Shown piece after piece: positions 15,584 to 23,748 of a stretch of 33,525 bases of DNA. The position numbers and the translations under genes are program-made. A model generated the notes under the pieces. That model saw nothing but the letters and a program-made list of their open reading frames with translations. It was not told the origin of the DNA and searched no databases. This DNA comes from an uncultured Acidobacteriota bacterium (GTDB lineage Bacteria > Acidobacteriota > CAIWXX01): contig CAIWXX010000156.1 of the NCBI GenBank assembly GCA_903916735.1, forward strand, positions 1 to 33,525. Reading direction: 5' to 3'. Every line of letters begins with the position of its first letter. Position 1 is the stretch's first letter.

Positions 15584-17380
15584 TTAGAACCCCACAGTCC
15601 CGAACACGCGTTTGCCGTGGAAGAGCGTCAGCAGAACTTTTGACTGGCCGATCAGTTTGGGGTTGCAGGTTGTGATGTCCCTGTTGAGGACGATCATGTC
15701 GGCGAATTTGCCGACCTCGATCGAACCAATCTTGCCGGCCAGGTAGTAGGCTGTGGCGCCGTTGATCGTGAAGCTGCGGATCATTTGGTCGACTGTCACG
15801 CGTTCTTCGGGCCAGAGCACTCCCTTGAGGCTGGGCGGCGGCGGATACTCATGGACGAGACCGGGGAACCAACGCATGACCCCTGTCTGGATGGCATCGA
15901 GCGGATCAGGCGGATACGTCACGGGGAAATCACTCGCCGAAGCCACCAGCACGTCGATATCGAAGAAGCTCTTCATCGGATACTCGAGATCGGCCCGTGG
16001 CAGACCAAGGTAGGGTACCTGCAGGTACGTGTAGTAATCATCTTTCTCGAACCAATAGGGCTGCGGAACCGCGGTGACGCCAAAACCGGCGAAGCGCGCA
16101 TAGTCGGCAGGATCGACAAGCTGCAGATGTGTGATCCCCGGTCGCCAGTCGTGTTTTCCGTTCGTGCGGCGAGCATACTCCAACGCGTCCAGTGTGGCAT
16201 GTGTTGCCGCATCGCCGATGGAATGAACGTGGATCTGGAATCCCGCCTTGTCGACGGCCGCGAAGGCCTTGTTCAGGGCCTCTTGCTTCCACAACGGGAA
16301 GCCGCGATAGTTCGGATCATGGTAATACGCTTTGGCGTCGGCATACGGTTCTTCGAGATAAGCGGTATGGCCCTCGACAACACCATCCTCAAAAAATTTC
16401 ACGGCGATGATTCTGTAAAGCGGCGTTTGATGCTTCGTTCGTTCCGCCACGAATGACGCGAGCGTCTTTACGAGCGGGCTGCGTGGATCGAGTGTCAGCG
16501 CCTGGCGTGCGGTGAAGGTGAGCCGGCCGCTGGAGGCCATGTTTTCGAACGCCTTGACCTTATTGCTGTTGGGCGCGCCCGATGGGTCAAAGACCGTCGT
16601 CATACCATATTGGCCGGCATACTCGGTCTGGTACGTCAGCAGGCCGTCCTCATACTGCTGGACTGTATAATCGGGAACGTACTTCCACACCAGGTCTGTG
16701 GCATTTTCGCGCAGTGTTCCCGCTGGCACGCCGTACGGCGCAGAAGGGCTCACGCTGTTCGGCAGGCGCTCGATCACCCCGCCATCGGGATCAGGAGTCT
16801 TGCCCGTGATGCCCGCCACTTTGAGTGCTTTGCTGTTCGCCCACACCGAATGCCCATCTTCCGAGCTGATCACCGCAGGGCGGTCTGACACGGCCTTATC
16901 GAGTTTGGTCGCCAACGGGCCGATGCCGGGAGCGACGGTGTTGCTCCATCCAGCGCCTTGAATCCACTCAATGTCCGGATGGCCGTCGGCGAATTCGACC
17001 ACTGCCTTGAGATAGGCATCCATCGATCCAAGACCATAAAGCTGAACCGAATAGAGCTCATCAACAGTCGCACTCGCATGCGCGTGAGAGTCAATGAAAC
17101 CGGGTAGCAGCAGCTTGCCATGCAGATCGATGACTTCTGTGCCTATCCCGATCAGCTTTCGTGCCTTCTCGGTGGTTCCGACAAAACTGATCAACCTGCC
17201 CTTCACGGCCACAGCCTGCGCGACCGTGCCATAGGAGTCGACAGTGTAGATCTTGCCGTTGAGGAAGACTGCATCGGCAGTCTCGCCGGCCAAAACGGCG
17301 ATCGGCATCGAGAGCGCGAGTGCAATGATGAGAATCCATCCAACCCATAGCGGATCATGATGCCTTTTTTGAAGAAGCAT
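15584..17380 (-). CDS. Exported YtcJ-like amidohydrolase (amidohydrolase family 3)
   Basis: The 598-residue protein starts at the ATG at 17380, which has AGGAGGT about 5 bases upstream. The frame is open further upstream, but those residues are not family-like. A signal peptide or N-terminal anchor spans about residues 11-31. The mature part opens with Ala-Asp-Ala-Val-Phe-Leu-Asn-Gly-Lys-Ile and carries the metal site Gly-Phe-Ile-Asp-Ser-His-Ala-His (His99, His101). Later come His-Val-His-Ser-Ile-Gly-Asp and a terminal metal-binding Asp in Ala-Ser-Ala-Ser-Asp-Phe-Pro. Such TIM-barrel enzymes hydrolyse amides, carbamates or formamides; this one would act in the periplasm. The substrate is unknown. 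It lies between the M28 and M14 peptidase genes on the same strand. Confidence 0.9.
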   Translation of the reverse strand: MLLQKRHHDPLWVGWILIIALALSMPIAVLAGETADAVFLNGKIYTVDSYGTVAQAVAVKGRLISFVGTTEKARKLIGIGTEVIDLHGKLLLPGFIDSHAHASATVDELYSVQLYGLGSMDAYLKAVVEFADGHPDIEWIQGAGWSNTVAPGIGPLATKLDKAVSDRPAVISSEDGHSVWANSKALKVAGITGKTPDPDGGVIERLPNSVSPSAPYGVPAGTLRENATDLVWKYVPDYTVQQYEDGLLTYQTEYAGQYGMTTVFDPSGAPNSNKVKAFENMASSGRLTFTARQALTLDPRSPLVKTLASFVAERTKHQTPLYRIIAVKFFEDGVVEGHTAYLEEPYADAKAYYHDPNYRGFPLWKQEALNKAFAAVDKAGFQIHVHSIGDAATHATLDALEYARRTNGKHDWRPGITHLQLVDPADYARFAGFGVTAVPQPYWFEKDDYYTYLQVPYLGLPRADLEYPMKSFFDIDVLVASASDFPVTYPPDPLDAIQTGVMRWFPGLVHEYPPPPSLKGVLWPEERVTVDQMIRSFTINGATAYYLAGKIGSIEVGKFADMIVLNRDITTCNPKLIGQSKVLLTLFHGKRVFGTVGF

Positions 17381-17472
17381 GGAAGTACCTCCTGGATAAT
17401 GAAAGAATGGCCTTCGATCGCCGCTTTCTGTTCTCATGACAGAGAAGTGATATTTTCGATGACAAGCATGTG

Positions 17473-17491
17473 ATGATCTTTGGTAGATCAT
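17473..17491. promoter_or_regulatory. Inverted repeat upstream of the amidohydrolase
   Basis: ATGATCT-TTGGT-AGATCAT is a perfect 7-bp inverted repeat with a 5-base spacer, 93 bases upstream of the amidohydrolase start. On the minus strand it directly follows a TTGACT -35-like hexamer (plus 17492-17497), so it could be an operator. Binding is only inferred. The rest of 17381-17898 shows nothing that I can support. Confidence 0.4.
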
Positions 17492-17898
17492 AGTCAAAAT
17501 GTAGGACTGTCATGGGCATGTGTCAACAACAAATTCACAAACAGGGAGCCCAATCCTGAGAATATGTGCGACATCGACAGCGGCAGCAACTTTTGCCGGG
17601 AGTTGTGTTTGAATCGGCGCCCGCGACCCCAAGGAGTATCCCTGCTCTGATGAGCAACAAGCAGGATGCAAAAAGGCGACGATCGTCATGATTAAATATC
17701 CCAAACACAATTCCATGGTTTTCGACGAATCTCAATTCAAGATATCCTTGAATGAGTGGTAACAGATGCTTCTTTAATGGCGTCTGCGACCATCAGTGGC
17801 GGTCCACCCCGCGATCGAAGCTTCAGAGTGAATCGTTGCGAAAATCTCAACCAGCATGCTTTCTGCTGACAGCGAGCATGGATGAGCCGGGATCTCCA

Positions 17899-19560
17899 TT
17901 AGCGATCCGCCAGTTGATACGCTGTGGCAAAGCAGAGTCGAGCCATCTTCTGCACCTGGGCGGGATCGAGCTTGTCCAGGGTGTCGGTCGGTTCGTGATA
18001 TCCGGGAAAGAAGTTGCCGAAGAAACGAATCCAAGGGATGCCGGCGCGGGCGAATTCGCGATAATCGCTGCCCCCATGTTTGCCGTCGATTCGATCGAAG
18101 TGCATGGTGAGCCCGATTCCGAGACCGGCGCGGCGCAGGACATCAGCCAGCTCCGGTGCCCAATTGGCCACTCCGGGCTCGACGAAGTCGGCCGGTTGAA
18201 CGTGCGCCAGGAAGTCCTCGCCGTTAGCAAGGCCCGAGTCGACAACGAGCTTGCGGATTTCGTCCATAGACCAGGCATGCCCGATCATGTCCAGATTGAG
18301 ATAGACGGATGTGCGTGCGAGCGGCCAGAGAGGATGCCGCACATAATAGCCGGAACCCAGATGACCCTCCTCTTCGCCCGTCCAGAAGGCTAAGATCAGA
18401 GTGCGTTTTGGTTTGTGCGTACCTGTGGCAAATGCTTTGGCGATTTCCAGGAGCGCAGCGACACCGGACGCGTTATCATCGGCGCCGGGATAAAAGACAC
18501 CGCCGGTTTGCCCGAGGTGGTCGATGTGAGCGCCGATGATCACGGCCTCATCGCGCAGATGCGGATCGCTCCCGCTGATGCACCCCAGCACATTTCGGCT
18601 CGCCGCCAATCTCTCCTGCCCTCCAACCTGGATCTCCACCGTCACGCCTGGCAGAGAGTGTGGTTTGTCGCCTGAGGCGGCGCTATCAGCAGAATCGGTG
18701 GCAAGAAAAAAACTGGATACTGCCGGGGACACTCGCACTAGCGGCGGCTCGTGGTCAAGATCCGCTTCATCAAACGGCAGAAAAAAATGCTGCTCGGCCG
18801 GCTCGACCGCAGCGACGAGTTTTGCCCAATCTTCACCATCGATGGCCAGCACCGCGACCGCGCCTTGCGCTTTGGCGACCTCGAGCTTAGTTTCATACCG
18901 ATCGTCAACATCTTCGGCCGCGTACCGTGCCTGCATTTCGGGCGTCTGCCAGGAATCACCAGGCGGCGTGCCACCTCGTATGATGACGGTTTTGCCGTGC
19001 ACATCAAGCCCCGCGTAGTCATCTCGCCCCAACGCCGGCTCGCGGATGCCATAGCCGGCGAAGACGACAGGAGCAGAGATGCTTTGGTTTGAAGTCTCTG
19101 AGAATAGACAATCAACGCAAGAGGAGAAAGTGCGTCGAATAATTTCTCCACCCCTGCGACGCTCGATCGTGATCTGGCCTGTGAAATCGCCGATTTCGCG
19201 AAGCGGCACTTCCTGAAAGTAGGCAATGCCCGGCGCGCTCGCTTGACCAGATTGATCGAGCGGAGCGATTCCAGCCAGGGCCAACCCAGCGGCTGCATAT
19301 TCGATAGCGGCACCGAGCCCGCGGCCCCCAAGTCCTCGCCCCTCCATGCTGGGCGCTGCCAGGAACGCGATATGAGCAGCCAGCGCGGGCGCTCGAATGG
19401 CCTCGATGCCTGCAGGAATCGGATCAGGCAGCGGTTCAACCGGGGCGGCGCCGACAAAGTCAGCAGCAACCTTGGCAGCCTGCATCGCATCCTGAGCCGC
19501 AATGCCGCCCGGCAATCCCAAAGCCAGAATAATGAGGAAGGGGGCGATTAGTCTTGGCAT
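17899..19560 (-). CDS. Secreted M28 family zinc aminopeptidase with PA domain
   Basis: The 553-residue precursor has a signal peptide ending near Gly-Ile-Ala-Ala-Gln (residues 19-23). A protease-associated (PA) insert spans roughly residues 150-310. The M28 catalytic core has two-zinc ligands His345 and Asp347 (Ala-His-Ile-Asp-His), bridging Asp361 (Gly-Ala-Asp-Asp-Asn), the catalytic Glu-Glu-Glu cluster at 396-398, Asp424 (Leu-Asn-Leu-Asp-Met-Ile-Gly) and His522 (Gly-Tyr-His-Glu-Pro-Thr-Asp). The enzyme would release N-terminal amino acids from peptides in the periplasm or outside. It is divergent from the Rrf2-cyd operon and first in the run of three exported hydrolases, although a 518-bp gap before the amidohydrolase suggests a separate promoter. 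Confidence 0.92.
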   Translation of the reverse strand: MPRLIAPFLIILALGLPGGIAAQDAMQAAKVAADFVGAAPVEPLPDPIPAGIEAIRAPALAAHIAFLAAPSMEGRGLGGRGLGAAIEYAAAGLALAGIAPLDQSGQASAPGIAYFQEVPLREIGDFTGQITIERRRGGEIIRRTFSSCVDCLFSETSNQSISAPVVFAGYGIREPALGRDDYAGLDVHGKTVIIRGGTPPGDSWQTPEMQARYAAEDVDDRYETKLEVAKAQGAVAVLAIDGEDWAKLVAAVEPAEQHFFLPFDEADLDHEPPLVRVSPAVSSFFLATDSADSAASGDKPHSLPGVTVEIQVGGQERLAASRNVLGCISGSDPHLRDEAVIIGAHIDHLGQTGGVFYPGADDNASGVAALLEIAKAFATGTHKPKRTLILAFWTGEEEGHLGSGYYVRHPLWPLARTSVYLNLDMIGHAWSMDEIRKLVVDSGLANGEDFLAHVQPADFVEPGVANWAPELADVLRRAGLGIGLTMHFDRIDGKHGGSDYREFARAGIPWIRFFGNFFPGYHEPTDTLDKLDPAQVQKMARLCFATAYQLADR

Positions 19561-19902
19561 GTTTCAATCTCCCATTCGACGAGGTAGAGAATCATAAGGA
19601 TTCTCGATGAAGCTGTGCAACCAACCACCACTAAAATGTAGGCGCAACACTCCCTGATGTCAATGAACGGCGGGTGCTCCAACAAGACTGCAGCAAAGTT
19701 GATCACGACACATGACGGGGAAAAGAGCTTCCAGCATTAAGCAAATTGTATGATGTACGATACTTGCTTCAGAGGAAACCCTGGCAGATGACGAACACAT
19801 CCCATTCCTCATGCAGCTGTTTGAGCATCGGCGAGATTTCGGCTGCATAGCACGAGGTCCTTGCCGTGCCGCACTTCGCTGATATCAGCGGCAGCTTTTC
19901 AG
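19561..19902. other. Divergent intergenic region
   Basis: No gene is supported between the M28 start and the Rrf2 promoter. Short frames on the minus strand have no ribosome sites and no recognisable content. Confidence 0.4.
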
Positions 19903-19950
19903 TTGACAAATGAGACCAATTTTGTAATATTACCAGAATTGTAATAATAA
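19903..19950 (+). promoter_or_regulatory. Promoter and candidate Rrf2 operator for the Rrf2-cydAB operon
   Basis: A perfect -35 TTGACA (19903-19908) is followed after 16 bases by TAATAT (19925-19930). The -10 sits inside the perfect palindrome GTAATATTAC (19924-19933), and a second TTGTAAT half-site lies about 18 bases downstream (19939-19945). AT-rich dyads overlapping the -10 are typical autoregulatory sites of Rrf2 proteins. The binding is inferred. Confidence 0.55.
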
Positions 19951-19960
19951 GGGAGTTTCG

Positions 19961-20452
19961 ATGCTGGGAATAGGACGTCACACGGATTATGCATCGCGCG
20001 TCCTCCTGCACCTGGCGACACGTGGCAACAACACCCTGACGACGGTCAAAGAGATCGCCGATCAGCGGGTCCTGCCGGCGCCGTTCGTCCGTCGCGTCGT
20101 CGGGCGCCTGGCTCGCACAGGGTTGCTTGAAACCGTGCGCGGCGCTGGAGGCGGCGTGCGCCTGGCCCGGCCGTCCCGGGAAATCTTCTTACTCGATGTC
20201 GTCAATGCCATGGAAAATCATATCGTCCTCAACCGCTGTGTCTGCACCCCGGCCGCCTGTCCCTTGTCCGATGATTGCCCGGTGCGACACGCCTGGACCA
20301 GGGCAACACGCACGCTGGAAAGCCACATGGCTGAGGTGAGTTTTGCCGATCTGGCCCGCCGCTTGAAGAAGACCGCAGGACAGGGCCGGAATCGAGCAAA
20401 AACGAAGAATCGCCTGGGCGGCCGCCAGGCCTCCCGTTCATCATCAAAGTAA
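19961..20452 (+). CDS. Rrf2-family transcriptional regulator with cysteine cluster
   Basis: The 163-residue protein has the N-terminal winged helix-turn-helix of the Rrf2 family: Thr-Asp-Tyr-Ala-Ser-Arg-Val-Leu near residue 8, Glu-Ile-Ala-Asp at 31-34, and Gly-Ala-Gly-Gly-Gly-Val-Arg-Leu-Ala wing residues at 61-69. Cysteines at 93, 95, 100 and 106 match the iron-sulfur ligand region of NsrR and IscR. The tail after residue 140 is rich in Arg, Lys and Ser and is probably disordered. GGGAG lies a few bases before the ATG. It is only 14 bases upstream of cydA, so it most likely senses oxygen, NO or Fe-S status and controls cytochrome bd and itself. Confidence 0.9.
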   Translation: MLGIGRHTDYASRVLLHLATRGNNTLTTVKEIADQRVLPAPFVRRVVGRLARTGLLETVRGAGGGVRLARPSREIFLLDVVNAMENHIVLNRCVCTPAACPLSDDCPVRHAWTRATRTLESHMAEVSFADLARRLKKTAGQGRNRAKTKNRLGGRQASRSSSK

Positions 20453-20466
20453 AGGAGGGCCCGCAC

Positions 20467-21792
20467 GTGGATGTGCTGCACTTATCCCGGCTGCAGTTTG
20501 CGGTTTCAACGTACTTTCACTTTCTTTTCGTTCCACTGACCCTGGGGCTGTCAATCCTGGTCGCCGTCATGGAGACAATTTATGTTCGCCGCGGCGACGA
20601 AGAATACAAGCGTATGACAAAGTTCTGGGGCAAGCTGTTCCTCATTAACTTCGCCATCGGTGTCGTCACGGGCATCACTCTGGAATTTCAATTCGGCACA
20701 AATTGGTCGCGCTACTCGGCTTTCGTCGGCGACATCTTCGGATCGCTGCTAGCCATCGAGGCCACAGCCACCTTCTTTCTCGAGTCGACATTTATCGCCG
20801 TCTGGGTCTTCGGTTGGGAGCGCCTCTCCAAGCGAGCACACCTGACGGCCATCTGGCTGGTGGCGATCGCATCCAACATGTCGGCCTTCTGGATCATTGT
20901 CGCCAACGCCTGGATGCAAAGCCCGGTCGGCTACGTGATCCGCAACGGCCGCGCCGAGTTGACCGACTTCATGGCCGTGATCACGCAGCGCTTTGCCATT
21001 CTGGAATTCCTCCATACGGTGGGCGGCGCTTACATCCTGGCCGGATTCTTCGTTCTCGGAATCTCGTCCTGGCATCTGCTCCGCCGACAGAATGTCAGCT
21101 TCTTCTCAAAGTCGTTCCGGGTGGCGGCCGCTTTTACCCTCATTTTTTCCATTTTTGAACTGCTCCAGGGTCACATGAATGCCGAGATCCTCGGGACCAA
21201 GCAACCGGCCAAGCTGGCTGCCATGGAGTCTCAGTGGGAGACTCAAAATGGCGCATCGATCAATCTCATTCAATGGCCGGATGCGGCCAACGAGCGCAAT
21301 TCCATACAGACTCTTTCGATTCCAAAGATGCTGAGTTTACTGGCGCACTACAATCCTGACGCTGAAGTGAAGGGGCTCAAGGCCTATCCACGCGACCAGC
21401 GGCCGCCGGTGCTTGTTTCCTTTCTTTCATTTCGCATCATGGTCGGGCTTGTTTTCGTTTTCATCGCTCTTTCGGGCTGGGCTTGGCTCAAGCATTCTGC
21501 GCCGGAGAAGCAATCGTTCCTCCTGCGCTTACTCGTCTGGACCATTCCGTTGCCGTACCTGGCATGCGAGCTGGGGTGGACGTTGGCCGAGGTTGGTCGC
21601 CAGCCATGGATTGTGTATCGCATCATGCGCACATCCGATGCGGTCTCGCCGATTGCCACCAGCCAGGTGGCTATCTCAGTAGCGGCATTCATCGTCGTTT
21701 ACACACTCCTGGGCGTGGTCGACTTCTATCTGCTCTTCAAGTACGCTCGCCGCGGACCGGCCGACATGCCGGCACCGGCGGGGGGGAGGTGA
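20467..21792 (+). CDS. cydA: Cytochrome bd ubiquinol oxidase subunit I
   Basis: The 441-residue inner-membrane protein oxidises quinol and reduces oxygen to water. Visible heme ligands and conserved positions are His18 (Thr-Tyr-Phe-His-Phe; E. coli His19), Glu98 and Glu106 in the Ile-Glu-Ala-Thr-Ala-Thr-Phe-Phe-Leu-Glu helix, and His183 (Phe-Leu-His-Thr-Val; E. coli His186). The Gly-Arg-Gln-Pro-Trp signature is near residue 378. It is about 80 residues shorter than E. coli CydA and has a short Q-loop, as in the non-enterobacterial class. The GTG start is set by AAAGGAGGG 7 bases upstream. It is co-transcribed with the Rrf2 gene and cydB. No small CydX-like subunit was found. Confidence 0.96.
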   Translation: MDVLHLSRLQFAVSTYFHFLFVPLTLGLSILVAVMETIYVRRGDEEYKRMTKFWGKLFLINFAIGVVTGITLEFQFGTNWSRYSAFVGDIFGSLLAIEATATFFLESTFIAVWVFGWERLSKRAHLTAIWLVAIASNMSAFWIIVANAWMQSPVGYVIRNGRAELTDFMAVITQRFAILEFLHTVGGAYILAGFFVLGISSWHLLRRQNVSFFSKSFRVAAAFTLIFSIFELLQGHMNAEILGTKQPAKLAAMESQWETQNGASINLIQWPDAANERNSIQTLSIPKMLSLLAHYNPDAEVKGLKAYPRDQRPPVLVSFLSFRIMVGLVFVFIALSGWAWLKHSAPEKQSFLLRLLVWTIPLPYLACELGWTLAEVGRQPWIVYRIMRTSDAVSPIATSQVAISVAAFIVVYTLLGVVDFYLLFKYARRGPADMPAPAGGR

Positions 21793-21795
21793 GCC

Positions 21796-22821
21796 ATGTT
21801 GGAAACAATCTGGTTTGTGCTCTGGGGTGTACTCTGGACTGTTTACTTTGTCCTTGATGGGTTTGACCTTGGCCTCGGCACGCTGATGCCCTTTCTGGCA
21901 AAGACCGATGACGAGAGGCGGATCATCTTCAACGCTCAGGGGCCTTTCTGGGATGGGAACGAAGTGTGGTTGTTGACCGCCGGTGGAGCGACATTCGCCG
22001 CCTTCCCGCGAACCTATGCGACGATGTTCTCGGCTCTCTACACGCCGCTCATGTTACTCCTCTTTGCTCTCATCCTGCGGGGAATCGCCATCGAGTTCCG
22101 CTCCAAGGAGGATGCGACGTGGTGGAGGACAACATGGGACACATGCATGATCGTCGGCAGCTTCCTGCCGGCGCTGTTGCTCGGTGTCGCCTTCGCCAAT
22201 ATCTTTCAGGGCCTGCCTCTCGATGCCGACGGCATCATGCACGGCAATCTCCTCACGCTGCTCAATCCATACGGTTTGTTGGGCGGCCTCCTTTTCGTTC
22301 TGCTCTTCCTTGTCCATGGAGGTCTCTGGTTGGCCATCAAGGGCGACGAAGTCATGCGCCCACGCGGAGCCCGCGCCGCCCGGATCTTGTGGCTGCCGCT
22401 CCTTCTGGTCGCCGTGGTCTTCCTGATTGCCACAGCATTCGCAACCGACCTTTATTCAAACCTATTGCGCTGGCCGCTGCTGTGGGTCTTCCCGATCCTT
22501 GCCGTGCTGGGCTTACTCGGAAGTCGTTTCTTCATGGCCAAGCAATCCTACTGGAAAGCCTGGGGCGCATCAGCGGCAACCATTGCGGGCGCCACGGCCT
22601 TTGGTGTCGCCGGCCTTTATCCTCGACTGCTTCCATCGCGTCTGGATCCGGCCTTCAGCCTGACGGCTTTCAACAGCGCCTCCAGCACGCTCACTTTGAA
22701 GATCATGTTGGGGGTGGCTCTGTTCTTTGTCCCGGTTGTGCTCATCTATCAGTTCTGGGTCTACCGCACATTTGCGCAGCCATTGAGACTTGAAGATCTT
22801 GAACGGCCGGAAGCATACTAA
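21796..22821 (+). CDS. cydB: Cytochrome bd ubiquinol oxidase subunit II
   Basis: The 341-residue integral membrane protein has the CydB hallmarks Leu-Asp-Gly-Phe-Asp-Leu-Gly near residue 20 and Trp-Asp-Gly-Asn-Glu-Val-Trp-Leu near residue 52. Eight or so hydrophobic helices follow, with Gly-Ile-Ala-Ile-Glu-Phe-Arg near residue 95. It pairs with CydA to form the oxidase and carries no heme of its own. It starts 3 bases after the cydA stop, with GGGGGAGG just upstream. It is followed after 26 bases by a frameshifted nuoA remnant. Confidence 0.96.
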   Translation: MLETIWFVLWGVLWTVYFVLDGFDLGLGTLMPFLAKTDDERRIIFNAQGPFWDGNEVWLLTAGGATFAAFPRTYATMFSALYTPLMLLLFALILRGIAIEFRSKEDATWWRTTWDTCMIVGSFLPALLLGVAFANIFQGLPLDADGIMHGNLLTLLNPYGLLGGLLFVLLFLVHGGLWLAIKGDEVMRPRGARAARILWLPLLLVAVVFLIATAFATDLYSNLLRWPLLWVFPILAVLGLLGSRFFMAKQSYWKAWGASAATIAGATAFGVAGLYPRLLPSRLDPAFSLTAFNSASSTLTLKIMLGVALFFVPVVLIYQFWVYRTFAQPLRLEDLERPEAY

Positions 22822-22847
22822 GAAAGGTATTCAATAAAGAAGCCATC

Positions 22848-23263
22848 ATTGAGTATTTCCTCAGTCTGCTCCGTATCGCCCTGGCAGGGCTGATGGTGTT
22901 TGGTGGAATCATCATCTCCAAACTGATCGCTCCTCAAAAGCCCGGCCGGGTCAAAAACCAGCCTACGAATGCGGCGAGGAGACCATTGGCAAGACATGTA
23001 TCCAGTTTAGTGTCGGCTACTATCTGTTCGGGCTCCTCTTTTTGGTCTTCGACGTCGAAGCAGCATTTCCCTTTCCATGGGCCACAGTCCTCCGTGAAGT
23101 CGGCGTCAAGGGATTGATCAAAGCAGGCATTTTAACTCTGATTCTCGTCGTCATCCATCTCACCATATTCATTCCTCCGACAAGCGGATTATTAAAAAAA
23201 GGTCCATCGATAGCCGTTGCATCTGATGCTCTTAAGTCGATTCCGAAGCGGCGTTGTCATTGA
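22848..23263 (+). pseudogene. nuoA: Frameshifted nuoA (NADH-quinone oxidoreductase subunit A) remnant
   Basis: A NuoA-like protein can be read across two frames. Frame 1 gives the first membrane helix (Glu-Tyr-Phe-Leu-Ser-Leu-Leu through Ile-Ser-Lys-Leu-Ile-Ala-Pro-Gln-Lys-Pro). One base appears to be missing at about 22962-22964. The next frame then continues with the NuoA signature Tyr-Glu-Cys-Gly-Glu-Glu, Tyr-Tyr-Leu-Phe-Gly-Leu-Leu-Phe-Leu-Val-Phe-Asp-Val-Glu-Ala and two more helices, ending at 23263. No ATG, GTG or TTG lies at the expected start (ATC-ATT instead). No nuoB or other complex I genes follow. It is broken in the sequence as given; an assembly error at the shift remains possible. 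Confidence 0.8.
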
Positions 23264-23748
23264 TGGCATCGTGGCATAAATTCCTCTTTCTTGGATTCGT
23301 GCAATCAAGGGATCGTCGCCGATAGGATCCTGGTGTCTCAGCTCTCGAATGAATGGCTGCTTGTCCGAATTGTCGTGACATTATCGGATCGCTTGCTCGA
23401 AGGGATTGGATGTGTATAATGAGTGCATTCGATATCGAATTGGTCCACGTATTTTGCATTTTATGACAATAAGTTCTCTTTCATCTTTTCCGTTCATGAA
23501 AGCACTCAGTGGTTTTCAACCACACTCCTGTAAAGTCATCAGGGTCTCGCCATCAGGGTGCCTGTGCGCCGGGCCGACCGATTTCCAGGTACATGATAAG
23601 GGCGGCCGGAATTTTTCCAAAAGTATGTGGCGTGGATATTTTTTATGATGTTTCAAAAGAGGCAGGAGGTGACTTACTGACGAGGAGGACACGAGTCATG
23701 GTAATTAATATGGCCGAAGCCTGATTTGAAATTGAGGAGGTTAACCAG
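23264..23748. other. Long leader or intergenic region before the first TonB receptor
   Basis: No gene is supported in this 485-bp stretch. A perfect TATAAT at 23415-23420, preceded after 16 bases by TTGCTC (23393-23398), is a possible promoter about 320 bases upstream of the receptor start. It implies either a long 5' leader or a separate small RNA. A GAGGAGG ribosome site is at 23734-23740. Confidence 0.35.

Noticed and set aside
15785-16456. A 223-codon plus-strand frame inside the amidohydrolase gene.
   Set aside because: It is a shadow of a strongly supported gene with the metal-site motifs on the minus strand.
17752-18393. A 213-codon plus-strand frame overlapping the M28 peptidase.
   Set aside because: It has no start signal and no family features, and overlaps the catalytic C-terminus of the peptidase.
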